A stretch of DNA of 64,000 bases from Klenkia marina (GCF_900101025.1 NZ_FMUH01000005.1:1-64000); one strand, 5' to 3'. Shown: positions 40,049-51,381, numbered from the stretch's first letter. Numbers and translations are program-made. The notes: generated from the sequence alone by a model not told the origin.

Positions 40049-41280
40049 TACACCTCCCAGGTGACGGGCAGGCTCGTGGGCCCGCGGAAACCCCAGCCCC
40101 AGAACTCGACATCGGTGGAGGTGTTGCGCTCGAGGTTGGGGATGGCCTCGAGGAGTTCCTCGAGAGCGATCCGCATGACGTGGTTGGCGTAGTAGATGCC
40201 AGCGCACGCGTGGTTGCCGGCGCCGAAGGCCAGGTGCGGCAGCGGGGGGCGCTTGATGTCGTACCGGGTGGGGGCGTCGTAGACACCCGTGTCGTGGTTG
40301 GCCGACCCGTAGGACAGGATCACCGGGGTGTTGGCAGGGAGGTCGACCCCAGCGATCGTCACCGGGACCTTGCTGATGCGGGCGGTGGCCGACCAGATCG
40401 GGGATGTCCACCGCATGCCCTCGGAGACTGCGCGGGGGATGAGGGTCGGGTCGTCGACGACCTCCTCCATCTGCTCGGGCTCGCTGAAGAGTCCCACCAG
40501 GGTGGACGCGATCCCGTGCCCGGGCTCCTGCATCGCGCCGAGCAGGTACACGTAGATCGTGGGATAGATGTACTGCCGGTCCCGGGTCTTCCCCGGGGGC
40601 ATGCCGTCGTGCAGCCAGTGGGAGATGGCTGTCTCGGCTGGCTCCTCGATCCACTTGTCGATCAGCGGGTCGACTGCCGCCTGGATCTCGGCACGGGCGA
40701 CGTCGCCTTCGACGAACCCGTCGGGGTTGGCGAATTCGCCGTCCTCGGTCATCGCGGCGTTGGTGAAGGACCGCGACAACTGCCCGAACCACTGGCGCAG
40801 CTTGTCCGAGGAGACGTCCTGCAGACCCAGCAGGTCACCCAGGGAGCGGACGCTGACCGGCTCGGCGAACTGGGTGACGATGTCAGCGTGCCCATCGGCT
40901 TCGAAGGCCTCGATGTAGCGGCGGGCGATCGGGCGGACGAGGTCATCGACCCACCTGTCGACCTCCACGGGCTGCAGCTGCGGTTCGACCATGCCGCGCA
41001 GGTCGCTGTGGATGTCGCCGTTCACGCCGATGATCGCTGGGTGCCCGAAGGTCCGGCCGCCAGCAGGGGTGATCACAGCCTCGAAGTCGGGGCTGGTGGC
41101 GATCTCGCGGCAGATGTCGGCGGTGGATGCGACGTAGGACCCGAGCACGGGCACGAAGGCGAGCGGTGCCTCCCGACGAAGGCGCTCGTAGGCCTGGTAC
41201 GGGTTGCGCTCCAGCTCGGTCATCGTGATGTCCGCGATCCACGCGCGGTCGGGAGTGGTGGTCTCACTGGTCGTCGTCAT
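40048..41280 (-). CDS. gcoA: GcoA-type cytochrome P450 (CYP255A), guaiacol O-demethylase
   Basis: The 410-aa P450 has the heme loop [19 protein letters not shown] with Cys359, and the ExxR pair [15 protein letters not shown]. Segments such as [20 protein letters not shown] and [14 protein letters not shown] are, from memory, nearly the same as in the characterised Amycolatopsis GcoA, so CYP255A is a confident call. The enzyme converts guaiacol to catechol plus formaldehyde. Alkylguaiacol-specific relatives (AgcA) exist, so the exact substrate is open. It is first in the operon gcoA-gcoB-ethD, and divergent from the AraC regulator. Confidence 0.93.
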   Translation of the reverse strand: MTTTSETTTPDRAWIADITMTELERNPYQAYERLRREAPLAFVPVLGSYVASTADICREIATSPDFEAVITPAGGRTFGHPAIIGVNGDIHSDLRGMVEPQLQPVEVDRWVDDLVRPIARRYIEAFEADGHADIVTQFAEPVSVRSLGDLLGLQDVSSDKLRQWFGQLSRSFTNAAMTEDGEFANPDGFVEGDVARAEIQAAVDPLIDKWIEEPAETAISHWLHDGMPPGKTRDRQYIYPTIYVYLLGAMQEPGHGIASTLVGLFSEPEQMEEVVDDPTLIPRAVSEGMRWTSPIWSATARISKVPVTIAGVDLPANTPVILSYGSANHDTGVYDAPTRYDIKRPPLPHLAFGAGNHACAGIYYANHVMRIALEELLEAIPNLERNTSTDVEFWGWGFRGPTSLPVTWEV

Positions 41281-41293
41281 CGACTGACCTTTC

Positions 41294-41309
41294 TCATCGG
41301 TTCATCGGT
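41294..41309. promoter_or_regulatory. Tandem octamer in the gcoA/AraC promoter region
   Basis: TCATCGGT occurs twice head to tail (41294-41301 and 41302-41309), 14 bases upstream of the gcoA ATG. AraC-type activators often bind direct repeats near the promoter; with only two short copies the link is tentative. Confidence 0.35.
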
Positions 41310-41429
41310 CCGGCCTTGAATTCGCCGGAACGTAAGTCGCAGAGCGCAAGCTCACGACACGATGTACGCGGGCGCGATACCGATTGCGCCAGAGATCCAA
41401 GTCACGTAAGCCCAGGTACCGTCACCGTC

Positions 41430-42368
41430 ATGCGCGCACGGCGTAGCGCGGCGCCTCGAGACTGGGAGCGTGTTTCCCGAGACGTTGCCGCGGCCTACTT
41501 CCCCCATGAGCTGACGGTCCTCGGCGCTCAGATTGAAAGCCGACTGACGCTGCAGACGCTGGACTTGGGGCCCGTGCTGATCGGCCATGTGGGCTGGGGA
41601 GCCGACGTCCAGATCGATTGCGCATACCCCGGCGCCTATGAGGTCAACATGCCGCTGACGGGCCATCTGGTCAGCCGCGGGCGGCACGGCTCAGTCACCT
41701 CGGTCGCCGGGCAGGCGACCATCTTCCGGGCCGATACGCCCTCGCTGATCAGCCACTGGGATGCCACCTGCACGGTCCTGGGGGTCAAGTTCGACAGCGA
41801 TTGGTTGGACCACGAGGCCGAGCGAGTCCTGGGCACGGGTCTGGGTCGAGCAGCTGCGGTGCTCCCCGAGCAACTCGACCTGCACAACGGGGCAGCCCAC
41901 GGTTGGCGGCAGCTAGGAGGCAGCTTCGCGGCTCACCTGCGGGAGCCCACCTTGTTCGTCGAGCAGCCAGCGGTGCAGCAGCAACTCGCCGGTGCCATGG
42001 CTGCCGGCTTTCTGCTGGCCAGCTACCCCGACCTGGGGCGGGGCCCAGTAGCCCGTCCGCGCGCGATCACGCGCGTGGTCGACGCGATCCGCGAGGATCC
42101 GGCGCGAGCGTGGACGGTGGGCGAGATGGCCGCCCTGGCCGGTACCAGCGTTCGGCGCATGCAGGAGGGCTTCCGATCCTGGATGGGATGCTCACCTACC
42201 GAGCACCTCGTCGACGTCCGCCTGCAGCGGGCGCGGAGGGACCTGGAGGAGGACGGTCAGCTGCTGATCGGAGAGGTCGCGGCCCGGTGGGGCTTTTCCA
42301 GTGCCAGCCGCTTCGCCGCCGCCCACCAGCGGCGGTACGGCTACGCGCCATCGCAGGGACGGCGATGA
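41430..42368 (+). CDS. AraC-family regulator of the gco operon
   Basis: The 312-aa protein has an N-terminal AraC-binding-like domain (LTLQTLDLGPVLIGHVGWGA, PGAYEVNMPLTGHLVSRGRH) and two C-terminal HTH motifs (WTVGEMAALAGTSVRRMQEG and IGEVAARWGFSSASRFAAAH). It starts 149 bp from gcoA on the opposite strand and is the likely activator of the P450 operon in response to guaiacol. ATG at 41430 is chosen; earlier in-frame starts run into the shared promoter. Confidence 0.88.
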   Translation: MRARRSAAPRDWERVSRDVAAAYFPHELTVLGAQIESRLTLQTLDLGPVLIGHVGWGADVQIDCAYPGAYEVNMPLTGHLVSRGRHGSVTSVAGQATIFRADTPSLISHWDATCTVLGVKFDSDWLDHEAERVLGTGLGRAAAVLPEQLDLHNGAAHGWRQLGGSFAAHLREPTLFVEQPAVQQQLAGAMAAGFLLASYPDLGRGPVARPRAITRVVDAIREDPARAWTVGEMAALAGTSVRRMQEGFRSWMGCSPTEHLVDVRLQRARRDLEEDGQLLIGEVAARWGFSSASRFAAAHQRRYGYAPSQGRR

Positions 42369-42533
42369 TGTCGCATCCGGTTGGCTGAACGCACCGGCGG
42401 TCAATCTCAACCCGGGCGGCCTCGGCGGCACAGCGCGCTCCCCCTACCAACGTTGGTGCACGGGCGACATCGTCCTCCGCGGGGGACCTCTGGGTGCGGT
42501 CCCGCGCCAGCCGGCCCGCAACGCACCCGGGAG

Positions 42534-43142
42534 TCACGCCGGTCTGACCAAGCTCCCAAGCGCGGTGATGGCTCGGTGGGACAGGACGGCGTCGGCGTTG
42601 GAGTCGCCGGGGCGCTCGGGGTCGTGGAGGGCGCCATCGCGGGTCAGGACGACCAGTCCATGCACAAGGGCCCAGGCCAGGACGGTCAGCATCGCCGGGT
42701 CGCCGGTCCGCAGGCCGGCGGCGGCCAGGCCTAGAGGGGCGATCGAGGCCTCCTGGGCTCGGCGTAGGTCCCTGTCGGCCGGGTCGAGTTCGACGGTGCG
42801 GAACATCAGGTCGAACAGGGCCAGATGGGCCAGGCCGAAGTCGACGTAGGCGCGGCCCAGAGTGGTCAGCCGGTCGACCGGGTCGGTGGCGCGGACGCCG
42901 TCCAGCGCGGTGGTCAGCCTGCGGAAGCCCTCGGTCGCCACGGCGGTGAGCAGGCCGGCCCGGTCACCGAAGTGGTGCTTGGGCGCGGCATGCGAGACCC
43001 CGGCCCGGCGGGCGACCGCGCGCAGGCTGATCCCGGCGTGGCCGTGCTCGTTGAGCTCCTCCTGGGCCGCGGTCAGCAGGGCGGCGCGGACGTCGAGGGG
43101 GGGTCTCTGATTGCTGGGCGCCCGGCTGGCCAGCCGAATCAC
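42534..43142 (-). CDS. TetR-family regulator (end of the catechol operon)
   Basis: The 202-aa protein has the HTH VRAALLTAAQEELNEHGHAG then ISLRAVARRAGVSHAAPKHH, and a C-terminal domain of the WHG type (FGLAHLALFDLMFRTVELDP). The GTG start overlaps the stop codon of the pcaI remnant (GTGA), so it may be translated with the catechol operon as its last gene. Its target is unknown. Nothing was found in 42369-42533 beyond a 12-bp palindrome. Confidence 0.85.
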   Translation of the reverse strand: MIRLASRAPSNQRPPLDVRAALLTAAQEELNEHGHAGISLRAVARRAGVSHAAPKHHFGDRAGLLTAVATEGFRRLTTALDGVRATDPVDRLTTLGRAYVDFGLAHLALFDLMFRTVELDPADRDLRRAQEASIAPLGLAAAGLRTGDPAMLTVLAWALVHGLVVLTRDGALHDPERPGDSNADAVLSHRAITALGSLVRPA

Positions 43143-43252
43143 TGCCCGGGTCTGGCCGGGTGGGGGACCAGGACCGTTCGGCCCACGGCCAGCGACGAAC
43201 CGGCGGCGATGCCGGCCACCACCTCGGCAGCACTAGCGACGACCTTGTCCAT
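43139..43252 (-). pseudogene. 5' remnant of pcaI (3-oxoadipate CoA-transferase subunit A)
   Basis: ATG at 43252, with AGGAAG just before it, reads MDKVVASAAEVVAGIAAGSS then LAVG. That is the normal start of CoA-transferase A subunits (MDKVV..AxAVADIxDGATLAVGGFG). The likeness ends there and the frame stops after 37 residues at a TGA overlapping the next gene. So at least 200 codons of pcaI and all of pcaJ are lost. Position right after pcaD supports the call. Confidence 0.7.
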
Positions 43253-43298
43253 GCTTCCTGCCTTGGCTATCGACGGTGAGGCGTCGCAGCCGACCGGG

Positions 43299-44072
43299 TC
43301 AGCTGTGGGCCTGGAGGTGGCCACGGATTACGTCGGTGACGGCGTCGGGTGCCTCTGCACTGACCAGGTGCGACGTCTCGGGGATGGACTGGAACGTCGC
43401 TCCCTCGATGCCGTCGGCGATCGCTCGGACCATGGGCAGCGGGGTGGCCGGGTCCTCCGCGCCGGCGATCACCAGGGTGGGGGTGGTGATCTCGTGCAGG
43501 CGGTCTCGGACGTCGAAGACCGCGATGGCATCGCACGCGGCGGCGTAGCCGTCGGGTGGGGTGTCGCGGAGCATGGTGAGCAGCCGGCCTGCTTCGTCGG
43601 GGTGCTGCGCGGCGAACTCCTGGGTGAACCACGCACCGGTCCGCGACGGGATGAGGAACTCGGTGCCCTCGGCGCGGACCTTGGCGGCCCGGACCGGCCA
43701 GGACGGTGGGTCGGCGAACTGGGCGGCTGACGCGATCACGGTGAGCGTGCTCAGGCGGGGGGAGGCATTAAGGGCGAGCTCGAGCCCGATCGCACCCCCG
43801 ACGGACACCCCGGCGTAGTGGAAGGTGCCGACGCCCAGCTGGTCGAGGAGGGCTAGGACGTCGCCGGTGAGGTCGGCCATTGTCGTGGGCCCAACGACGA
43901 CGGGGCTGCGGCCGTGGCCGCGCAGGTCGAACCGCACGACCCGGAACTGGTCGGACAGGGCTGCGGCTTGGGCGTCGAAGAGATGGAGGTTCGTGCCGAG
44001 GGAGGGGCCGAGCACCAGCACGGGTGCGTGTGTGGGGCCGTCGATGACGTGGTGCAGCGTGGCGGTGGTCAT
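43299..44072 (-). CDS. pcaD: 3-oxoadipate enol-lactonase
   Basis: The 257-aa alpha/beta hydrolase opens the enol-lactone made by CatC to 3-oxoadipate. It has GPSLGTNLHLFDAQAAALSD, FDLRGHGRSPV, the nucleophile elbow YAGVSVGGAIGLELAL, and the late His in IPETSHLVSAEAPD with Asp in GAEDPATPL. ATG at 44072 follows GAGGA by five bases. It overlaps the SnoaL gene (ATGA), part of the long leftward catechol operon. Confidence 0.9.
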   Translation of the reverse strand: MTTATLHHVIDGPTHAPVLVLGPSLGTNLHLFDAQAAALSDQFRVVRFDLRGHGRSPVVVGPTTMADLTGDVLALLDQLGVGTFHYAGVSVGGAIGLELALNASPRLSTLTVIASAAQFADPPSWPVRAAKVRAEGTEFLIPSRTGAWFTQEFAAQHPDEAGRLLTMLRDTPPDGYAAACDAIAVFDVRDRLHEITTPTLVIAGAEDPATPLPMVRAIADGIEGATFQSIPETSHLVSAEAPDAVTDVIRGHLQAHS

Positions 44073-44674
44073 GGGTTCCTCGTCGGTGTTGGCTCTGCTG
44101 GTGGGGTCGACGGGGTCGGTGCGTCGTCGGGTGTCTGGGCTCCGGACCTGCTGGAGGCGTTGGGCCGGGGGAGTGCGGCGGCCCGGGCGCTGTCGAGGGT
44201 GAACCGGTGGTGGTCCCAACCCTGGTTAAGGGGGGCGAAGTAGGAGAAGCGAACCTGCTTGACCTGGTAGCGCCAGCCGTTCGGTGTGCGGGTGAGGGTG
44301 TCCTGGTAGCGACCGGCGGCCACGTGCGGGACGCCGTCCACGACACAGGGCTGCCAGAGCAGTGACGTCGTGTGGGCGTCGTCCGCGCCGGGGTGCACCG
44401 TGATCTCCAGGTTGGAGATGTGGTGCCAGAAGGTGGTCAGGCCCCCGTCGGCGAGGCCGGAGAAGAACCGCACCAGGTCGGATCGGCCACGGACCATCGA
44501 TAGGCCGTCGAAGGTGCCGTCCGGGGTGAAGCAGTCGGCGAGCTCGTCCCACTGTCCCTGATCGAGGTACCTGCAGTAGCGGGCGTCGAGTTCGCGGATG
44601 GCTTCGCGGTCCTCGAGCACCGCGATCCTGCGCTGGAGGTCGGCCATCGGGTCTGGCGTGGGCGTGTGGCTCAC
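44069..44674 (-). CDS. SnoaL-like (NTF2-fold) protein
   Basis: The 201-aa protein has an NTF2-like start, RIAVLEDREAIRELDARYCR then GQWDELADCFTPDGTFDGLS, and later GVPHVAAGRYQDTLTRTPNG. This pattern is that of SnoaL_4 family members such as ring-hydroxylating accessory proteins and small isomerases or dehydratases. It lies between the FAD-synthetase and pcaD genes with GTGA/ATGA overlaps on both sides. Its chemical step is unknown. GTG at 44674 is set by the overlap; an ATG at 44647 is possible. Confidence 0.82.
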   Translation of the reverse strand: MSHTPTPDPMADLQRRIAVLEDREAIRELDARYCRYLDQGQWDELADCFTPDGTFDGLSMVRGRSDLVRFFSGLADGGLTTFWHHISNLEITVHPGADDAHTTSLLWQPCVVDGVPHVAAGRYQDTLTRTPNGWRYQVKQVRFSYFAPLNQGWDHHRFTLDSARAAALPRPNASSRSGAQTPDDAPTPSTPPAEPTPTRNP

Positions 44675-45540
44675 GCGGGCTCGAGGAAGTCCAGGCCGAC
44701 TGGCCCTGACCACGCCGTGCCCGGTCGTGGGGTGGGGAGGGGGACCAATACCTGACCGCGGTCGGTGACCTGGACGGGCAGCAGCGGCCCGGGCCCGGCG
44801 ACGGCGCGGGTGACGCGGACTCGGTAGTGGCCGGGGGCCGGGATGGCCGCGGTGGGGTCGCTGGGATGCAGCACGCTGCCGGCAGTCCCGCCCGCGGCGA
44901 GCAGGTTGCCTTCCAGGCGGTGGGGTCGGCCGAGCATGTCGGCGGCGCCGAGCACGTCGCCGGCGGCCAGGGCCTGTCGGACCCCGGTGGAGGAGCAGCG
45001 AACTCCCGCGTGGGGCTGCAGCGGGGCCGCGGTCACCGTCCAGCCGAGTTCGGGGCCCAGTGCGCGCAGCAGGGCGACGTCCCCTCGTCCTCGGGAGCCG
45101 AACCGGAAGTCCTCACCGACCACGATGGACATCGCGTGCAGACCGTCGTCCAGTACGCGGCGGGCGAAGGAGTCGGCGGTCTCCCCGGCGAGATCCTGGT
45201 CGAAGGCGAGCACGAGGACCCGGTCGATACCGCTTTCGCCGGCCAGGTCGGCGCGCCGCTGGGGGCTGGTCAGTGCCGAGGTGTCCCGGGCGGGGCCGGC
45301 GACTCGGGCGGGGTGGGGGTCGAAGGTCAGCAGGACGACGGGCAGGCCCAACCGGTCGCCGTGTGCGGCTGCGGTGCGCAGCAGCTGTTGGTGGCCGGTG
45401 TGCACGCCGTCGAAGACGCCGACGGTGACCACGCACGGGCCCCAGTCGGCGGGGATGTCGTTCAGCCCCCACCACAGATTTGCCGGGGACTTGTCGGCGT
45501 CGTGAATAGCCGGGGGGTGCTCGGGGTGGGCGGAGGTCAT
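44671..45540 (-). CDS. RibF-like FAD synthetase with degenerate riboflavin-kinase domain
   Basis: The 289-aa protein has a complete adenylyltransferase half: CVVTVGVFDGVHTGHQQLLR, VVLLTFDPHPARV, and VVGEDFRFGSRGRGDVALLR, then SSTGVRQALAAGDVLGAADM. The second half, where RibF has a GxPTAN-bearing kinase domain, is reduced to PTAAIPAPGHYRVRV and a changed end. So it should make FAD from FMN but probably not FMN from riboflavin. Placed in the operon with two flavin enzymes (PheA1 and, nearby, GcoB), it looks like a dedicated FAD supplier. ATG at 45540 overlaps catC. Confidence 0.85.
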   Translation of the reverse strand: MTSAHPEHPPAIHDADKSPANLWWGLNDIPADWGPCVVTVGVFDGVHTGHQQLLRTAAAHGDRLGLPVVLLTFDPHPARVAGPARDTSALTSPQRRADLAGESGIDRVLVLAFDQDLAGETADSFARRVLDDGLHAMSIVVGEDFRFGSRGRGDVALLRALGPELGWTVTAAPLQPHAGVRCSSTGVRQALAAGDVLGAADMLGRPHRLEGNLLAAGGTAGSVLHPSDPTAAIPAPGHYRVRVTRAVAGPGPLLPVQVTDRGQVLVPLPTPRPGTAWSGPVGLDFLEPA

Positions 45541-45830
45541 GGGTTCGGGTTGGCCGACAGCGCCGAGGGGTGCTCGGTGAGGGCGGTGACCTGAACGGTC
45601 ATGAACGGGAACAGCGGCAGGGACCACAGCAGGTTGTGCATGGCGGTGGAGTCGGGAACGTCGAAGATCGAGATGTTGGAGTACTGGCCCACCACCCGCC
45701 ACAGGTGAACCCAAGTGCCCTCGCGCTGCAGCTGCAGGGCTCGGGCCTTCTCGGTGGTCACGAGCTCGGTGCGCTCGTCGGGGTCGAGGTCGCGGGGGAT
45801 GGCGACGTCCATCCGGACGTGGAAGAGCAC
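45537..45830 (-). CDS. catC: Muconolactone delta-isomerase
   Basis: The 97-aa protein has the CatC pattern: LFHVRMDVAIPRDLDPDERT, GTWVHLWRVVGQYSNISIFD, and LPLFPFMTVQVTALTEHPSA. It isomerises muconolactone to 3-oxoadipate enol-lactone. GTG at 45830 has AGGAGG five bases upstream. It is downstream of catB (31 bp) and overlaps the FAD-synthetase gene. Confidence 0.95.
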   Translation of the reverse strand: MLFHVRMDVAIPRDLDPDERTELVTTEKARALQLQREGTWVHLWRVVGQYSNISIFDVPDSTAMHNLLWSLPLFPFMTVQVTALTEHPSALSANPNP

Positions 45831-45861
45831 GATGCCTCCTGGGCGTCGGTCGGCTGGAGGG

Positions 45862-46983
45862 TCAGGCGCGGGTGAACCGGGCGACCGCGGCGGGGTCGAG
45901 GTCCACGCCGAGTCCGGGGCCTTCGGGTAGGTGCAGCTGCCCGTCGCTGTAGCGCAGCGGTTCGGTGAGCAGCCCTTCGCTCATCAGCAGCGGGCCGAAC
46001 AGCTCGCTGCCGGCGGTGACTGCGGGGGATGCGCAGGCCAGGTGCAGGGAGGCGGTGGTGCCGATTGGGCCCTCGATGGAGGTTCCGCCGTGGCAGGGCA
46101 CGCCGGCGGCGGCGGCGATGGAGGCGATGGCTGCGGTGCGTCGCAGGCCACCGGACTTGGTGGTCTTCAGGCTGAACACGTCGGCCGCTCGGTGCTTGAC
46201 CAGGCGGAGGGCGTCGCCGGGGGTCCGCAGGCTCTCATCGGCCATGACGGGGATGGGCAGGGCGGCGTTGATCTCGGCGAGCCATTCGAATTCCGGGCCG
46301 GGCACGGGCTGCTCGATCAGCTCGACGCCGGCGTCGGCGAGGTGGGGCAGCCAGCGCAGGGAGGTCTGCAGGTCCCAGCGGGCGTTGATGTCGACCCGCA
46401 CGCCGGCGCTGCCGCGCAGCTTCTCGGTGACTTCGATGATGCGGGCGACGTCCTGGGCGGGTTCCTGGGCGCCCATCTTCAGCTTGAAGGAGGTGTGCAG
46501 GCCGGCGTCGAGCTTGGCCTGGGCTTCGGCGACGACTTCGCTGGCCGATTCGGTGCCCAGCGCCCAGGTGACCGGGATGGCGGTGCGGGCCAGTCCACCC
46601 AGCAGGGTGTGGACGGGGACGCCCAGGGCTCGGCCCCAGGCGTCGTGCAGGGCGACCTCGATGGCGGCCTTGGCGTAGAGGTTGTTGGCCACGACGTCGT
46701 CCATGGCCTGGTAGATCGCGGCGATGTCGTCGACGCGTCGGCCGATCAGCTGGGGGGTGAGGTAGTTCTCGATGATGACCTGCATGGTCTCCACCGACTC
46801 CCCGCCCCACCAGGGGCCGCCGGGGACGACGCCTTCGCCGGTGCCGGTGGCGCCGCCGGCGGTGTGGATGGTGACCAGCAGCAGGGGTTGGGCGGTCATG
46901 CCGGTGCGTGCGAAGCGGTGTGGGCGCACGAGGGGCACATCGAGGATGGCGGTGTCGACGCGGTCGATGGTCAGGTCGTGCAC
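45862..46983 (-). CDS. catB: Muconate cycloisomerase
   Basis: The 373-aa enolase-superfamily enzyme has the KxK base motif in SFKLKMGAQE, metal ligands in VDINARW, ELIEQPVPG and VMADES, and the second Lys in DVFSLKTTKSGGL. It closes cis,cis-muconate to muconolactone. GTG at 46983 has GAGGAG before it. It follows catA in the leftward operon with a 66-bp gap. Confidence 0.95.
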   Translation of the reverse strand: MHDLTIDRVDTAILDVPLVRPHRFARTGMTAQPLLLVTIHTAGGATGTGEGVVPGGPWWGGESVETMQVIIENYLTPQLIGRRVDDIAAIYQAMDDVVANNLYAKAAIEVALHDAWGRALGVPVHTLLGGLARTAIPVTWALGTESASEVVAEAQAKLDAGLHTSFKLKMGAQEPAQDVARIIEVTEKLRGSAGVRVDINARWDLQTSLRWLPHLADAGVELIEQPVPGPEFEWLAEINAALPIPVMADESLRTPGDALRLVKHRAADVFSLKTTKSGGLRRTAAIASIAAAAGVPCHGGTSIEGPIGTTASLHLACASPAVTAGSELFGPLLMSEGLLTEPLRYSDGQLHLPEGPGLGVDLDPAAVARFTRA

Positions 46984-47049
46984 GGTGGTCTCCTCAGCGC
47001 TGGTGCGGGCACCCGGCCGCATGGCCGGGTGCCCGCGGGTGTCACAGGG

Positions 47050-49666
<2,617 letters not shown>

Positions 49667-49773
49667 GAGGGAACCCTTCTTCGTCGGTGGAGACGGGTGT
49701 TCGGTCTTCCAGTGGGGTGGTGCTCGTGCTGAGCGCTTCCGGTCGGGGGACCGGTCGCGCCTCGTTCTCGATG

Positions 49774-49792
49774 GCCAGCCGTTGCGGCTGGC
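49774..49792 (-). terminator. Small intercistronic hairpin between pheA2 and pheA1
   Basis: GCCAGCCG pairs with CGGCTGGC around a TTG loop, directly after the pheA2 stop codon on the minus strand. It could adjust the ratio of reductase to oxygenase. The remaining 107 bases to the pheA1 start show nothing else. Confidence 0.5.
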
Positions 49793-49795
49793 AGA

Positions 49796-50365
49796 TCAGG
49801 AGGCGACTCGGTCGCGGTGCGCCGGGAGGGCGGTGAAGGTGGTGGCCGCGTCGAACCAGCCACTCTCGGGAGAGTCGAGGGAGGCGCCCCAATGCGCGCT
49901 GATGCGGGGCTGGCCCAGCTCGCGGAACTTGCCGCCGAAGAACAGCAGAGGATCCCGGTCGCTGACGTCGATGCCGGTGACCTCGCCGATGACGATGAGG
50001 TGGTCGCCGCCGTCGTAGGTGCGCCACGGCTGGCAGGAGATGGTGGCCGCGTTGCCGAGAAGGACCGGGCTCGTCGGCCCCTGCGCCCATTCGGGTGCGG
50101 GGTCGGCCGGTCGGCCGGCGAAGTGCCAGGCCACGTCGACCTGGTCGGTGGACAGGACGTTGACCGCGAACGGCGCGCCCTCCAGGTAGGCGCATGCCTT
50201 CGACTGGCGGGTCAGCGTCACCTGGCACAGCGCCGGCTCCAGGGACACCGCCGTGAAGGCGTTCACGGTGGCCCCGTGCGGTACGCCGTCGTCCTTGGCG
50301 CAGGTCACGACGGTGACACCGGTGGCGAACTTGCCGAACGCGTTCCGGATGGCTCTGGGCTCCAT
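49796..50365 (-). CDS. pheA2: PheA2-type flavin reductase component
   Basis: The 189-aa FMN-binding split-barrel reductase supplies reduced FAD to the monooxygenase. It has FGKFATGVTVVTCAKDDGVP, GATVNAFTAVSLEPALCQVT, GAPFAVNVLSTDQVDVAWHF and a late DHLIVIGEVTGIDVSDRDPL then LLFFGGKFREL. ATG at 50365 follows a GGGAG. It is the first gene of the leftward operon; a 15-bp inverted repeat lies just upstream. Confidence 0.88.
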   Translation of the reverse strand: MEPRAIRNAFGKFATGVTVVTCAKDDGVPHGATVNAFTAVSLEPALCQVTLTRQSKACAYLEGAPFAVNVLSTDQVDVAWHFAGRPADPAPEWAQGPTSPVLLGNAATISCQPWRTYDGGDHLIVIGEVTGIDVSDRDPLLFFGGKFRELGQPRISAHWGASLDSPESGWFDAATTFTALPAHRDRVAS

Positions 50366-50379
50366 TGCTCGCTCCCTAC

Positions 50380-50394
50380 GTACGCTATGCGTAC
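50380..50394. promoter_or_regulatory. Inverted repeat, candidate IclR operator
   Basis: GTACGC-TAT-GCGTAC is a perfect 6-3-6 inverted repeat in the divergent region between pheA2 and the IclR gene. It starts 15 bp upstream of the pheA2 ATG. Both promoters would be within reach of a protein bound there. Confidence 0.55.
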
Positions 50395-50487
50395 ATGCTG
50401 CACGCCTTGCGTCGTGGAAGGGAGTGTGCCGCCGGTCACCAGACCCGTCAAGCACTTCCTGCCCAACTCGTACGAAAGACTGCGGAC

Positions 50488-51339
50488 ATGGCGGTGAAGG
50501 ACCCTGATGAACAGGTGACCGGAACGACGGGCGCGGTGGGCTCGGACCGGGACTACGTCCAGTCCCTGGACCGCGGCTTGGCGCTGCTGTTGGCGTTTGA
50601 TGGGGACCACCCCGACCCCACCCTGGCCGAGCTAGCCCAGCTGACCGGATTCTCCCGCCCGGCGGTCCGTCGGTTCCTGATCACCCTCGAGCGGCTGGGC
50701 TACGTGCGAGCCCACGGCGGTCGGTTCTCCCTCACCCCTCGCGTCCTGCTGATCGGGCAGCACTACACCGAATCCCATGCGCTCATCGGCGTCGCACAGC
50801 CCCACCTGCTTCAGCTGGCCGAGCGCACCGGCGAGTCAGCGTCGTTGGCGGTCCTGGACAACGCGGAAGTGGTCTACGTCGGCCGGGTACCGGTCCGGCG
50901 GATCATGAGCATCAACGTCCAGGTCGGCACGCGAATCCCAGCGCATGCGACGTCGATGGGTCGGGTGCTGCTCGCGTGGTCACCTGCGGCCGTGGTCGAT
51001 GACGTACTCACCCGGCGACCTCCAGTAGCCCTCACGGCGAACACGATCACCGGCGGCATCGCCATCCGGGACGCGCTGCACCTGGTCCGGGAGCAGGGGT
51101 GGTCCATCGTGAGCGAAGAACTGGAGCCCGGTCTGCTCTCAGCATCTGCCCCCGTGCGTGACCGCAGCGGCACCGTCGTGGCCGCGCTGGCCACATCGAC
51201 CTCGACGGGGCGCTCGAACCCTGACGAGCTCCAGCGCGAGGTCATCCCACTCCTCTTGGAGACCGCGAGCCGGATCAGCAGCGAGCTCGGCTTCGGGCCA
51301 GCTCAAACTCGGCCGACCGCTTACGAGGGCTTCTACTGA
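50488..51339 (+). CDS. IclR-family regulator of the phenol/catechol operon
   Basis: The 283-aa protein has an N-terminal winged helix (VQSLDRGLALLLAFDGDHPD, LAELAQLTGFSRPAVRRFLI) and the IclR effector domain (RTGESASLAVLDNAEVVYVG, INVQVGTRIPAHATSMGRVL). It resembles PcaR/CatR-type members. In rhodococci an IclR-type CatR represses catABC, and the divergent placement against pheA2 fits that. ATG at 50488 is chosen because the HTH begins about 25 residues later; longer in-frame starts cross the inverted repeat. Confidence 0.88.
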   Translation: MAVKDPDEQVTGTTGAVGSDRDYVQSLDRGLALLLAFDGDHPDPTLAELAQLTGFSRPAVRRFLITLERLGYVRAHGGRFSLTPRVLLIGQHYTESHALIGVAQPHLLQLAERTGESASLAVLDNAEVVYVGRVPVRRIMSINVQVGTRIPAHATSMGRVLLAWSPAAVVDDVLTRRPPVALTANTITGGIAIRDALHLVREQGWSIVSEELEPGLLSASAPVRDRSGTVVAALATSTSTGRSNPDELQREVIPLLLETASRISSELGFGPAQTRPTAYEGFY

Positions 51340-51381
51340 TCCGGGCCGCGACCAGGATTCGCTCGACCGCCCCGCCGCCGG

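Noticed and set aside
42446-42457. ACCAACGTTGGT palindrome as a TetR operator
   Set aside because: It lies between the 3' ends of two convergent genes (AraC and TetR), where no promoter is expected, and it has no second copy near a start.
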